From: Microbacterium ureisolvens
Lineage (GTDB): Bacteria; Actinomycetota; Actinomycetes; Actinomycetales; Microbacteriaceae
Length of the DNA stretch: 64,000 bases
Direction of reading: 5' to 3'
NCBI RefSeq assembly: GCF_019511645.1
Contig: NZ_JAEUAX010000003.1
Span: 62,001-126,000, forward strand
Position 1 is the stretch's first letter. Each line of letters begins with the position of its first letter. Shown piece after piece: positions 51,541-59,276 of this stretch. The translations under genes and the position numbers were made by a program. The notes below the pieces were generated by a model. That model made no database searches. It saw only the letters and a program-made list of their open reading frames with translations, and was not told the DNA's origin.

Positions 51541-52524
51541 GTGGAGATCGCAACCTCGCAGCTGCCGAGGATCGTGCGGCTGGCCCTCATCGGGGCCGGG
51601 GCCGCGTTCGCCTGGATCGTCGTCTCGCTGGTCCTCGGCATCGGCCTCGGACAGGCGCACGCCGACGAGGCCGACGACGCGGGAGTGCTCGGGGGTGCCC
51701 TCGGAGGCGTGACCTCGCTGGTCGACGCGACCGCGTCGACCGGCACCGGCACGGTCTCGACCGCATCCACCGGCGTCGCCGAGACGGTCAACACGGTCGT
51801 CGCCGCCGTCCCCGCTCCCGTGGGGCAACCGGTGAGCCAGATCGCGCAGACCGTCGGCACCGTCGTCACAACCGTCACCCAGCCGGTCACGGAGGCCGTC
51901 TCGGGCGGGGTCGTGAACGACATCGCGGCACCGGTCGTCGACCTCGTCACGGAGGTGCCGGCCGTCGGCGGGATCGTCTCGGATACCGGTCTCGACGACG
52001 CGGTGACCGACCTCGGCGGCACGGTCGACGAGACGCTGGGCGAACTCGTCGGCGCCGTCGGCGAGACGGGCGCGACGATCGGTCAGCCGCCCGCAACGGG
52101 CCCGGGAATCCCCGTCCGCCCGGTGATCCCGCAGCTTCCCGGCCTTCTCGGCAGCCCGGCCGACTCATCGGCGCCGAACGCGATCGCACTTCTCGCCTCG
52201 CGGACGGATGCTGCCGCCACCCTCTTCACGACGACAGCGCGTGCGTTCGGCCACTGGGCCGCGGCATCCGTCTCCGAAACGGCCACGCGTGCCGCCGTCG
52301 TCTTCTCGTCCGCCGCGCTCGTGGCGGGCGGACTCCTCGGCTCTGCAGGCGGACTCTGCCTGTCGATCTCTTCCGCGGGACCCGGTGGTGCGGGTCCCGG
52401 CGCCTGGGCGCTCGCTGCCCTCCTTCCGCTCGCCGCACACCGTGCCTGGGTGCGCCGTGCCGGACCGGACGACGAGCACGCCCCGCCGGCGCCTGCCGGA
52501 TCCACCGACGTCTCCCCCGACTGA
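51541..52524 (+). CDS. Val/Thr/Ala-rich membrane-anchored surface protein, unknown family
   Basis: A 327-aa protein. GTG 51541 follows GGGAGG; a hydrophobic signal/anchor segment (IVRLALIGAGAAFAWIVVSLVLGIGLGQAHA) is followed by ~190 residues of Val/Thr/Ala/Pro-rich sequence with PV and TV repeats (VGTVVTTVTQPVTEAVSGG), then two hydrophobic stretches (~255-300) and a charged tail. No catalytic motif or sortase signal. It lies 120 bp upstream of the chaplin-like gene in the same direction and may be a partner. Function unknown; composition suggests a beta-rich extracellular filament or scaffold. Confidence 0.6.
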   Translation: MEIATSQLPRIVRLALIGAGAAFAWIVVSLVLGIGLGQAHADEADDAGVLGGALGGVTSLVDATASTGTGTVSTASTGVAETVNTVVAAVPAPVGQPVSQIAQTVGTVVTTVTQPVTEAVSGGVVNDIAAPVVDLVTEVPAVGGIVSDTGLDDAVTDLGGTVDETLGELVGAVGETGATIGQPPATGPGIPVRPVIPQLPGLLGSPADSSAPNAIALLASRTDAAATLFTTTARAFGHWAAASVSETATRAAVVFSSAALVAGGLLGSAGGLCLSISSAGPGGAGPGAWALAALLPLAAHRAWVRRAGPDDEHAPPAPAGSTDVSPD

Positions 52525-52581
52525 TCGGGTCTCGGCCGCCCTGCTCATCCGAGCCCGGGCGCCAGAGCATCAGCGCGCCTT

Positions 52582-52599
52582 CCGCGCTGAACAGCGCGG
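52582..52599 (+). other. Hairpin in the chaplin-like leader
   Basis: CCGCGCTG (52582-52589) pairs with CAGCGCGG (52592-52599), loop AA, 45 bp before the chaplin-like start. It may be a weak attenuator or the terminator of the preceding gene. Confidence 0.4.
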
Positions 52600-52644
52600 C
52601 TCCTTCCCGCGCCGAGAACCGATCAATCCACAAAGGGGAACATC

Positions 52645-54102
52645 ATGCGCACTTTCTACAAGCGCGCCCTCTGGGGCACGCTCCTGGCCGGCGGCATCAC
52701 GCTGCTCGGCGCAACGGTCGCCAACGCGGCCGAGACCACCGGCGACGACGGCTTGCTCTCGGGCAGCCAGGCCGTCATCGGCGTCACCGTCCCTGTCACG
52801 GTCAGCGGCACGTCGCTCTCCGTCCTCGGCGACTCCTCGTCGGGCGGCGCGACCACCGCTGCTGCCTCTCCCGCGACGGCACCGGCCGCGTCCACCAGCG
52901 GCGACGACGGCGTCGGCTCGGGCTCGCAGGGGCTCGTCTCGGTGAACGTCCCGGTCACGGTCAGCGGCAACTCCGTCGCGGTCGTCGGCGACAGTTCATC
53001 GACGGATGCTGCGACCGCCGCGCCGGCACCCGCCCCGGCGCCTGCCGCCGAGACGTCGGGCCAGGACGGCGCGCTCTCCGGCACCCAGGGGGTCGTGTCG
53101 GTCGCCGCACCCGTCACGGTGTCGGGCAACGCGATCTCGGTCGTCGGCGACAGCTCGAGCGAGGGCGCGACCACCGCACCCTCGTCGGGTTCCGCGGCGG
53201 GGACCGACGCCTGGACGGACGGTGAGGACGCGATCCTCGGCGGCACCCAGGTGGTCGCACCCGTCACCGCCCCGGTCACCGTCTCGGGAAATGCGATCTC
53301 CGTCATCGGAGACAGCGAGTCGACCGGCGCCACGACGGCACCCTCGACCGGTTCGACGGGCGGCGGATCCACGGGCACCACGGACGGGGATGGCTCGGTC
53401 CTCGGCGGCACCCAGGTGGTCGCACCCGTCACCGCCCCGGTCACGGCGGCAGGCGACGCGATCTCCGTCATCGGAGACAGCGAGTCGACCGGCGCCACGA
53501 CGGCACCCTCGACCGGTTCGACGGGCGGCGGATCCACGGGCACCACGGACGGGGACGACTCGGTCCTCGGCGGCACCCAGGTTCTCGCACCCGTCACCGC
53601 CCCGGTCACGGTCGTCGGCAACGCCATCTCGGGTATCGGTGACAGCGAGTCGACCGGTGCCGTCGCGGCGCCGGGAAGCGGTACGGGGGGCACCACGGGA
53701 AGCACCGGCGGTTCAGGCTCGATCCTCGGCGGGACGCAGATCCTCGCCCCGATCGGGCTTCCGGTCACCGTCGGCGGCAACGCGATCTCGGTCGTCGGTG
53801 ACAGCACCACGGTGGACGCCGTGGTGCCGACGGACCCGACCGACCCGACGGACCCGACCGACCCGACCGACCCGACCGACCCGACCGACCCCACCACTCC
53901 GGGGAACCCCGGCACGCCGGGTGCTGACGGCACCGCCGGCACGACCGCCCCGGCGGCTGCCACCGGCTCGGCGGCGTCGGCCGGCTCCGCCGCCCAGCTC
54001 GCCGCGACGGGAGGGACGGGTGTGATGCCGTTCCTGCTGCTCGGGCTCTCGCTGTTCGCAGCGGGCGCCATCGCACGCGCGTCGCGGCGGCGCTCCGCGT
54101 GA
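52645..54102 (+). CDS. Chaplin-like repeat protein with LAATG sortase signal
   Basis: A 485-aa secreted surface protein. Signal peptide MRTFYKRALWGTLLAGGITL ends near AATVANAA. Seven repeats of about 55-85 residues follow, each centred on a chaplin-like core such as GSQGLVSVNVPVTVSGNSVA, with the family signature P-V-x-V-x-G-N-x-(I/V)-x-V-(I/V)-G. Streptomyces chaplins share this core (GNVVQVPVHVPVNVCGN then SVIG) but usually carry Cys pairs; all repeats here lack Cys. A PTDPTDP spacer (53829-53892) leads to LAATG (452-456), a hydrophobic helix and a basic tail: an LAxTG class-E sorting signal. ATG 52645 follows AAAGGGGAAC. Possibly an amyloid-forming surface protein, in a non-sporulating relative of streptomycetes. 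Confidence 0.75.
   Translation: MRTFYKRALWGTLLAGGITLLGATVANAAETTGDDGLLSGSQAVIGVTVPVTVSGTSLSVLGDSSSGGATTAAASPATAPAASTSGDDGVGSGSQGLVSVNVPVTVSGNSVAVVGDSSSTDAATAAPAPAPAPAAETSGQDGALSGTQGVVSVAAPVTVSGNAISVVGDSSSEGATTAPSSGSAAGTDAWTDGEDAILGGTQVVAPVTAPVTVSGNAISVIGDSESTGATTAPSTGSTGGGSTGTTDGDGSVLGGTQVVAPVTAPVTAAGDAISVIGDSESTGATTAPSTGSTGGGSTGTTDGDDSVLGGTQVLAPVTAPVTVVGNAISGIGDSESTGAVAAPGSGTGGTTGSTGGSGSILGGTQILAPIGLPVTVGGNAISVVGDSTTVDAVVPTDPTDPTDPTDPTDPTDPTDPTTPGNPGTPGADGTAGTTAPAAATGSAASAGSAAQLAATGGTGVMPFLLLGLSLFAAGAIARASRRRSA
53293..53622 (+). repeat. 165-bp tandem repeat within the chaplin-like gene
   Basis: Two successive 165-bp copies (starting 53293 and 53458) are identical for the first ~100 bp and diverge near their ends; a third degenerate copy begins at 53623. 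Each encodes one 55-residue chaplin-like unit, pointing to recent duplication inside the array. Confidence 0.7.
53829..53892 (+). repeat. Tandem 9-bp PTD-encoding repeat
   Basis: Seven in-frame copies of a 9-bp unit (CCGACCGAC-type) encode PTDPTDP... before the sortase motif. Such Pro-Thr-Asp spacers typically span the cell wall. Confidence 0.7.
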
Positions 54103-54160
54103 GTCGGCGGGGCAGCCGGCGTTCCCCCGCTGCCCCACCCGTCCGACCCGCGTGAGCACG

Positions 54161-54190
54161 CGGGAGGGCCGAACCCCAGCGGCCCTCCCG
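54161..54190 (+). terminator. Hairpin terminator after the chaplin-like gene
   Basis: CGGGAGGGCCG (54161-54171) pairs with CGGCCCTCCCG (54180-54190), 8-nt loop. A neighbouring small dyad (CCCGCGTG/CACGCGGG, 54147-54164) overlaps its 5' side. Confidence 0.65.
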
Positions 54191-54199
54191 CCCTGAACG

Positions 54200-54359
54200 C
54201 CCCCGATCGCGGCGCCCGGCCTTGCCTGGACCGCACGTCGCGATCGGGGGTCCACACCCATCTCCGCGGTGCGGAGTCCAGGCGATGCCCTGGATCGGGT
54301 CTCCGCACCGGGAGATGCCACGAGCGGATGCCGCGACCCGGGGGGCTCGCGGCATCCGC
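54200..54359. other. Dense hairpin array in the chaplin-like/GNAT intergenic region
   Basis: Three further dyads: CCCCCGATCGCG (54200-54211) with CGCGATCGGGGG (54239-54250); a 59-bp compound hairpin 54259-54317 (CATCTCC...GGAGATG, GGTGCGGAG...CTCCGCACC, CCAGG...CCTGG); and GCGGATGCCGCGA (54324-54336) with TCGCGGCATCCGC (54347-54359). Competing pairings exist (TGGACC 54227-54232 with GGTCCA 54249-54254). The array ends 53 bp before the GNAT start. Confidence 0.55.
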
Positions 54360-54411
54360 CTCGTCCGGCCGGCGCGTTGCGCGCCCGTGCCCTCCTCGCC
54401 AGAGTGGAGGG

Positions 54412-55686
54412 ATGCCTCTTCCCCCGCCCTACCGCCTCACCCCGATCGACGCCGACCGGCTCGACGACGTCCTGCGCCTGGACACGTGGGCGTTCCCCAC
54501 CGAGCGCTCGGTCGAGGCTCTCCGGGAGCTGCCGAGCCCGCTCAGCTGGGATCGCACGTACGGCGTCGCCCGCGTCGACGACGACGAGGTCCTCGCGGGA
54601 TTCCACGGCGCGTATCCGCTGCGCGCATACCCCGTGCCCGGTGCCGAGGTCGCGTGCGGCTGGCTGACCTGGGTCGGCGTGCACCCGGGACACCGGCGCC
54701 GCGGCATCCTGCGCGGCATGATCGAGCACCACTTCGCCGACTGCCTCGCGAACGGCGAGGCGATCTCGGGTCTGATGGCCGCCGAGACCCCGATCTACGG
54801 TCGCTTCGGGTACGGCATGGCCTCCACCCAGCTGAACCTCACGATCCCCCGGGGAGCCGCACTGCGCCCGGTGGCCGGGGCGTCTGAACTCGAGGTCGAG
54901 CTGGAGGAATGGGATGCCGAAGCCCACGGCGATCTCGTGGCCTCGATCCATCGCGACTACGCGCGGCAGCCGGCCGGGCTCGGCCGCCCCGGGTGGGCGA
55001 CGCGCGAGACGCCCGAGCAGCGCACCGCGCGGGAGGCCGACCCGCCCGCGTACCGCGGCGGCAAGGAGTCGCTTCGGCTCCTGCTGGTGCGTGACAGCGC
55101 CGACAACACGCTCGCGTACGCGACCTTCCGGCGTGCGATGTCGTGGGAGCGCGCCGGCGCCGAAGGCACCGTGCACGTGCGCGAGGCCGTCGCGCTCACG
55201 GCGGCCGCGGCGCACCGCATGTGGTCGGTGCTGCTCGACCTCGATCTCACGAGCCGCGTCCAGGTCTCGAACCTGCCCGTCGACGACCCGATCGTCTCGC
55301 TGCTCGTCGACATCCGGCCCGCGGTGCCCGACTACCAGGACAACTCGTGGATCCGCATCCTCGACCTGCCGGCGGCGCTCGGCCAGCGGCGCTACGCGGG
55401 CGACGTCGACGTCGTGCTCGAGGTGGCCGACACGATGCTGCCCGCGAACGCGGGTCGCTGGCGCGTGCGCGCCGCGGCGTGGGAGCACGCGGAGGTGGCG
55501 GCATCCGATTCCGAACCCGACCTCGTGCTCGACGTCCGCGAGCTCGGCGCAGCGCACCTCGGGTCGATCTCGCTCGCGTCGCTCGCCCAGGCGGGGCTCG
55601 TGGGCGTCGGGAGGCCCGACGCGCTGCGCGCGGCCTCAGCGGCATGGTCGTGGCCGGTCGCGGCCGGCGCGAACTGGATCTTCTGA
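54412..55686 (+). CDS. Eis-like GNAT N-acetyltransferase
   Basis: A 424-aa acetyltransferase of the Eis family: GNAT motif A WVGVHPGHRRRGILRGM (acetyl-CoA pyrophosphate loop, ~87-103), ETPIYGRFGYG with Tyr129 (equivalent to the Eis catalytic Tyr126), and a C-terminal carboxylate residue in NWIF, the Phe carboxylate that acts as base in Eis. The C-terminal half is the sterol-carrier-like domain usual in this family. Eis proteins acetylate aminoglycosides and other amines. ATG 54412 follows GTGGAGGG. It converges on rplI, with a perfect hairpin between. Confidence 0.88.
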   Translation: MPLPPPYRLTPIDADRLDDVLRLDTWAFPTERSVEALRELPSPLSWDRTYGVARVDDDEVLAGFHGAYPLRAYPVPGAEVACGWLTWVGVHPGHRRRGILRGMIEHHFADCLANGEAISGLMAAETPIYGRFGYGMASTQLNLTIPRGAALRPVAGASELEVELEEWDAEAHGDLVASIHRDYARQPAGLGRPGWATRETPEQRTAREADPPAYRGGKESLRLLLVRDSADNTLAYATFRRAMSWERAGAEGTVHVREAVALTAAAAHRMWSVLLDLDLTSRVQVSNLPVDDPIVSLLVDIRPAVPDYQDNSWIRILDLPAALGQRRYAGDVDVVLEVADTMLPANAGRWRVRAAAWEHAEVAASDSEPDLVLDVRELGAAHLGSISLASLAQAGLVGVGRPDALRAASAAWSWPVAAGANWIF

Positions 55687-55698
55687 CCCCCGGATACG

Positions 55699-55734
55699 AC
55701 GGATGCCGCAGACCCGGAGGTCTGCGGCATCCGT
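55699..55734. terminator. Perfect bidirectional hairpin between GNAT and rplI
   Basis: ACGGATGCCGCAGACC (55699-55714) pairs with GGTCTGCGGCATCCGT (55719-55734), 16 bp and a CGGA loop. An inverted pair of the ACGGATGC motif, between convergent genes. Confidence 0.8.
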
Positions 55735-55749
55735 TCGCTCTCGCCAGAA

Positions 55750-56202
55750 TTACTTGGCGGCGACCACCTGGAGGGTGATCACGGCGGTGAGGTCGTCGCG
55801 GAGGCGAACGGTCGCCTCGTGCTCGCCCACCGACTTGATCGGGGAGGTGATGTGGATCTTGCGCTTGTCGAGCTCGCCGAGTCCGGCGGCCTTGACGGCC
55901 TCCGCCACGTCGACGGTCTTGACCGCACCGAACAGGCGACCCTCGGCGCCGGCCTTGACGGCCAGGCGGACCTTGTTGGTCTCGAGGTTGTTCTTGAGGG
56001 CCACGGCCTCCTCGTGGTCGTGGATCGCGCGCGCCTCGCGGGCGGCGCGGATCGACGCCACCTGCTTCTCGCCACCGCGGGTCCACGCGACCGCGAAGCC
56101 CTGGGGGATGAGGTAGTTGCGGGCGTACCCGTTCTTGACCTCGACCACGTCACCGGCGCTACCGAGCCCGGCGACCTCGTTCGTGAGAATGAGCTTTGCC
56201 AT
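55750..56202 (-). CDS. rplI: 50S ribosomal protein L9
   Basis: A 150-aa ribosomal protein: N-terminal [33 protein letters not shown] is the family hallmark, followed by the helical connector and the C-terminal domain. It binds 23S rRNA and affects translational fidelity. Last gene of rpsF-ssb-rpsR-rplI, 11 bp after rpsR. Confidence 0.97.
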   Translation of the reverse strand: MAKLILTNEVAGLGSAGDVVEVKNGYARNYLIPQGFAVAWTRGGEKQVASIRAAREARAIHDHEEAVALKNNLETNKVRLAVKAGAEGRLFGAVKTVDVAEAVKAAGLGELDKRKIHITSPIKSVGEHEATVRLRDDLTAVITLQVVAAK

Positions 56203-56213
56203 GTGGGTACTCC

Positions 56214-56468
56214 TTAGCGGCCAGCGCCGGCGTAAGGCAGGAGCGCCATTTCGCGCGCGTTCTTGATTGCCTTGGCGATCAGACGCTGCTCCTGCACCGA
56301 GACACCGGTGATACGACGGGCGCGGATCTTCCCGCGCTCCGAGATGAACTTGCGGAGGGTGGCGACGTCCTTGTAGTCGATGACGCCGACACGGATCGCC
56401 TTCGCGGGGGCGGCGTTCTTCGCGCCCTTCCGCGGCTTCCGGCGGTCGCCGGTTGCCTTTCCAGCCAT
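56214..56468 (-). CDS. rpsR: 30S ribosomal protein S18
   Basis: An 84-aa ribosomal protein: [20 protein letters not shown] then [36 protein letters not shown] matches S18, which pairs with S6 in the small subunit. The Cys-free N-terminus indicates the zinc-independent form. Third gene of the block. Confidence 0.97.
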   Translation of the reverse strand: MAGKATGDRRKPRKGAKNAAPAKAIRVGVIDYKDVATLRKFISERGKIRARRITGVSVQEQRLIAKAIKNAREMALLPYAGAGR

Positions 56469-56493
56469 GGTGTTTCCTTTACGTTTTGCTGAT

Positions 56494-56518
56494 CGGATGC
56501 CTCGTCACGGGGCATCCG
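56494..56518 (-). other. Hairpin in the ssb-rpsR gap
   Basis: CGGATGCC (56494-56501) pairs with GGCATCCG (56511-56518), 9-nt loop, in the 75-bp ssb-rpsR gap. Another inverted GGATGC pair; could be a processing site or partial terminator. Confidence 0.5.
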
Positions 56519-56543
56519 GAATCTGTTGCTGAGATCTGACCGA

Positions 56544-57059
56544 TCAGAACGGGGTGTCGTCGCCGTAGGCGCCGGGAGCAGCCCAGGCGTCGCCGCCGGC
56601 GTTCGACGAACCGGGGGTCGACCAGGGCTCGTCGGCGACCTGCGGCTGCGGGCGCGACTGACCGCCGCCGAAGCTGCCGCCGCCGCCCGAGCCGCCCGCA
56701 GCGCGGGTGACCTGTGCGGTCGCGTAGCGCAGCGACGGGCCGATCTCGTCGACCTCGAGCTCGATCGCGGTGCGGTTGTTGCCTTCGCGGTCCTGGTAGC
56801 TGCGCTGCTTGAGGCGGCCGGTCGCGATGACCCGCATGCCCTTGGTCAGCGAGCCGGCCACGTGCTCGGCGAACTCGCGCCACACGCTCGCGCGGAGGAA
56901 CAGCGCTTCGCCGTCCTTCCACTCGTTCGCCTGACGGTCGAAGTTGCGAGGCGTCGACGCGATCGTGAAGTTCGCGACGGGGAGTCCGTTCTGCGTGTAA
57001 CGCAGTTCGGGATCAGCCGTGAGGTTGCCCACGACGGTGATGATCGTCTCGCCGGCCAT
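56544..57059 (-). CDS. ssb: Single-stranded DNA-binding protein
   Basis: A 171-aa SSB: N-terminal OB fold ([22 protein letters not shown] then [15 protein letters not shown]) and a Gly/Ala-rich linker ending in the interaction tail DDTPF, the conserved acidic C-terminal tip that recruits replication and repair partners. ATG 57059 lies 5 bp after the rpsF stop. Confidence 0.96.
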   Translation of the reverse strand: MAGETIITVVGNLTADPELRYTQNGLPVANFTIASTPRNFDRQANEWKDGEALFLRASVWREFAEHVAGSLTKGMRVIATGRLKQRSYQDREGNNRTAIELEVDEIGPSLRYATAQVTRAAGGSGGGGSFGGGQSRPQPQVADEPWSTPGSSNAGGDAWAAPGAYGDDTPF

Positions 57060-57064
57060 CGTCC

Positions 57065-57433
57065 TTACGCCTTCGCAGCCTTGGCGGTCTTGCGGGCGGC
57101 GCGCTCGTCGGCACGCTGCTTCTCCGAGGCGATCATGGCGATCGCCTCTTCGGCGCGGAGGACCTTGGTGCGCATGATCTGCTCGCTCAGGTTGAGCTGG
57201 CGGTCCAGCTCCTGCGTGGTCTCAGCCGTGGCGGTGAAGTTGACGACGGCGTAGATGCCCTCGGTCTTCTTCTGGATCTCGTAGGCAAGACGGCGCTTGC
57301 CCCAGATGTCGATGTTCTCGATGGTGCCGCCGTCGGTCGTGATGACCTTCAGGAACTTGTCGAGGTTGGCGCCGACCTGGCGCTCGTCGATCTCGGGGTT
57401 CAGGATGACCATGAGCTCGTACTGGTGCGTCAC
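57065..57433 (-). CDS. rpsF: 30S ribosomal protein S6
   Basis: A 122-aa ribosomal protein: [26 protein letters not shown] and [27 protein letters not shown] are diagnostic of S6. The alanine-rich C-terminal tail is typical of actinobacteria. First gene of the operon; its ribosome-binding site AAGGAGGTGG is strong, and a hairpin at 57460-57482 may carry the S6:S18 feedback site. Confidence 0.96.
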   Translation of the reverse strand: MTHQYELMVILNPEIDERQVGANLDKFLKVITTDGGTIENIDIWGKRRLAYEIQKKTEGIYAVVNFTATAETTQELDRQLNLSEQIMRTKVLRAEEAIAMIASEKQRADERAARKTAKAAKA

Positions 57434-57459
57434 TAACCCACCTCCTTCGGACTAGAACG

Positions 57460-57482
57460 GCTGTCGGGCATTTCCCGGCAGC
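57460..57482 (-). promoter_or_regulatory. rpsF leader hairpin (possible S6:S18 binding site)
   Basis: On the minus strand GCTG-C-CGGG-AAATG-CCCG-A-CAGC folds into a hairpin with a 1x1 internal mismatch, 27-49 bp upstream of rpsF. Size and position fit the leader element through which S6:S18 represses its own operon in several bacteria; the exact consensus is not verified. Confidence 0.4.
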
Positions 57483-57545
57483 AGGAGGGTGTGTTGCACG
57501 TCGTCCGACTCGCCGCGCAGGGTTGCGCGTGCGGACAACCCTCCT

Positions 57546-57575
57546 ATGGTACCGGATGGCCGAGCAGACGCCGAA
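57546..57575 (-). promoter_or_regulatory. Putative rpsF operon promoter
   Basis: On the minus strand TTCGGC (57575-57570) and TACCAT (57551-57546) are 18 bp apart, a plausible -35/-10 pair, giving a leader of about 105 nt that contains the hairpin at 57460-57482. Confidence 0.4.
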
Positions 57576-57608
57576 CCCGGCCCGATTCGCGTCGGGTGCG
57601 AGCGCCCG

Positions 57609-58808
57609 TCAGCGGAACGCGCCGAGCCCGGTGAGGTGCTGCCCCAGGACCAGCGTGTGCACCTCGTCGGTGCCTTCGTAGGTCCGGACCGACTCGAGGT
57701 TGGCCGCGTGACGGATCGGCGAGTTCTCGAGGAGCACGCCGTCGCCGCCGAGGATCGTCCGCGCCTCGCGGGCGATCTCGATCGCCTCGCGCACGTTGTT
57801 GAGCTTTCCCAGTGAGATCTGCGTGGGCGTCAGGGTGCCGGCGTCCTTCGCCCGTCCGATCTGCAGCGCGACCAGGGCGCCCTTCTGCAGCTCGACGACC
57901 ATGTCGACGAGCTTGCGCTGCGTGAGCTGGAACCCCGCGATCGGCTGCCCGAACTGCTCGCGCCGCAGGGCGTGGCGCAGGGCGGCCTCGTAGCTGTCGC
58001 GTCCGGCGCCCAGCGCGCCCCACACGATCCCGTACCGCGCATCGTTGAGGGCGGAGAACGGTCCGCGCAATCCTCGCGCTCCGGGAAGGAGAGCGGATGC
58101 CGGCACCCGGACGTCGTCGAAGTGCAGCGCCGTCTGCACCGACGCCCGCATCGAGCCCTTCGGCTCGAGCACCGTGATCCCGAGCCCGGCGGCGTCGGTC
58201 GGGACGATGAAGCCGCGGACGCCGTCGTGGGTCTGCGCCCAGACCACGGCGAGCTGCGCGATCGAGGCGAGCCCGATCCAGCGCTTGGCTCCCATGATCA
58301 CCCAGTCATCGCCGTCGCGGCGGGCGAACGTCGTCATGCTGGACGGGTCAGATCCGGCGCCCGGCTCGGTGAGCCCGAACGCGCCGATCACCTCTCCCGC
58401 TGCCATGCGCGGCAGCCACTCCTGCTTCTGCTCCTCGCTGCCCCAGCGGTGGATCGAACCCATCGCCAGTGAGCCCTGCACCGAGACGAACGTGCGGATG
58501 CCCGAGTCGCCGGCCTCGAGTTCTAGCGCAGCCAGGCCGTATTCGACGGCGCTGCGGCCGGGGCATCCGTACCCCTCCAGCTCCATGCCCAGCACGCCCA
58601 GGCGTCCCAGCTCGGGTGCGAGCTCGACGGGGAAGTGCGCGCGGTCGAACCAGTCCGCGATGTGCGGGCGCAGCTCGGAGTCGACGAACGCACGCACGCG
58701 GTCGCGCGTGCCGCGCTCGTCGGGGCTCAGCTGACCGTCGATGCCGAGGACGTCGGATGCCTCGCGCAGCGCGGCGAGATCGTCGGGGTCACGGCGGACA
58801 TCGGGCAC
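57609..58808 (-). CDS. Glutaryl-CoA-dehydrogenase-like acyl-CoA dehydrogenase
   Basis: A 399-aa flavin enzyme: FAD/substrate segments GAFGLTEPGAGSDPSS and ARRDGDDWVIMGAKRWIG, ILGGDGVLLENSPIRHA, and the catalytic Glu378 in RTYEGTDEVHTLVLGQHLTG, the position used by glutaryl-CoA and isovaleryl-type dehydrogenases. It oxidises acyl-CoA (glutaryl-CoA from lysine/tryptophan breakdown is likely) with electron-transfer flavoprotein as acceptor. GTG 58808 follows GAGGAGG; the long frame to 59768 adds unrelated sequence. Monocistronic, convergent with nothing nearby except its own end at 57609. Confidence 0.88.
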   Translation of the reverse strand: MPDVRRDPDDLAALREASDVLGIDGQLSPDERGTRDRVRAFVDSELRPHIADWFDRAHFPVELAPELGRLGVLGMELEGYGCPGRSAVEYGLAALELEAGDSGIRTFVSVQGSLAMGSIHRWGSEEQKQEWLPRMAAGEVIGAFGLTEPGAGSDPSSMTTFARRDGDDWVIMGAKRWIGLASIAQLAVVWAQTHDGVRGFIVPTDAAGLGITVLEPKGSMRASVQTALHFDDVRVPASALLPGARGLRGPFSALNDARYGIVWGALGAGRDSYEAALRHALRREQFGQPIAGFQLTQRKLVDMVVELQKGALVALQIGRAKDAGTLTPTQISLGKLNNVREAIEIAREARTILGGDGVLLENSPIRHAANLESVRTYEGTDEVHTLVLGQHLTGLGAFR

Positions 58809-59055
58809 GGCGCCTCCTCGCGTCGGATCGCGCACTCGCGCGTGTGGGTCGATTCTCCCCGATGCCGGCCGGTGCGATCGACATCGTCGACCCGCTGCGT
58901 ATAAGAGAGGTATCGCGCCGATGTCAGCGATACGCGCGGCTACTCCGGGGTACGTCGCGAAGGTGTCCGGCTGCCGGGCCACGGGCCGAGCGACTCCCCC
59001 CAGAGCCCGACGTTCCTTCATTGAGTGCGAAGCGGGCGTGGAGGCGGTCGGGCGT

Positions 59056-59139
59056 ATGCTGTCGGGCGTGCATTCGACGTTCGCGACGCCCGGCGGGCGT
59101 GAGGGGGTACTCGGCGCTGCACGCGCCGAGCGGAGGTAG
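59056..59139 (+). CDS. Possible 27-aa leader peptide upstream of the FBP-domain gene
   Basis: ATG 59056 starts a 27-codon frame (MLSGVHS...) ending at TAG 59137-59139, with GGAGGCGG 10 bp upstream. Its stop lies at the foot of the hairpin at 59139-59157. It may be a regulatory leader peptide rather than a functional protein. An in-frame longer reading upstream has no ribosome-binding site. Confidence 0.35.
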   Translation: MLSGVHSTFATPGGREGVLGAARAERR

Positions 59140-59211
59140 CCGGGCCCGTCGCCCGGCCTGAGGCCGGCTGCGACGCCGCTCGACTCTCCGCGGACCGGGC
59201 CGGTCCCGCGG
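59110..59211 (+). promoter_or_regulatory. Hairpin leader region of the FBP-domain gene
   Basis: Three dyads follow in sequence: CTCGGCGC (59110-59117) with GCGCCGAG (59123-59130); GCCGGGC (59139-59145) with GCCCGGC (59151-59157), its right arm sharing GGCC with a downstream TGA-spaced repeat (59155-59165); and a palindromic CCGCGGACCGG...CCGGTCCCGCGG (59188-59211). The region also contains an apparent leader frame (59056-59139). Gap 58809-59276 holds no other gene. Confidence 0.45.
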
Positions 59212-59276
59212 CATCCGCTTCCTTGTCGTCCTCGCGGCGACCCTTGTGAACTCTGCCCTGTGAAAGAGGGGAAATC

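Noticed and set aside
53829..53892. CRISPR array or minisatellite
   Set aside because: The repeats are in frame and encode a PTD wall-spanning spacer; there are no unique spacers or cas genes.
54152..54196. A 14-codon leader peptide before the Eis-like gene
   Set aside because: It lies inside the terminator hairpin at 54161-54190, lacks a clear ribosome-binding site and is over 200 bp from the gene.
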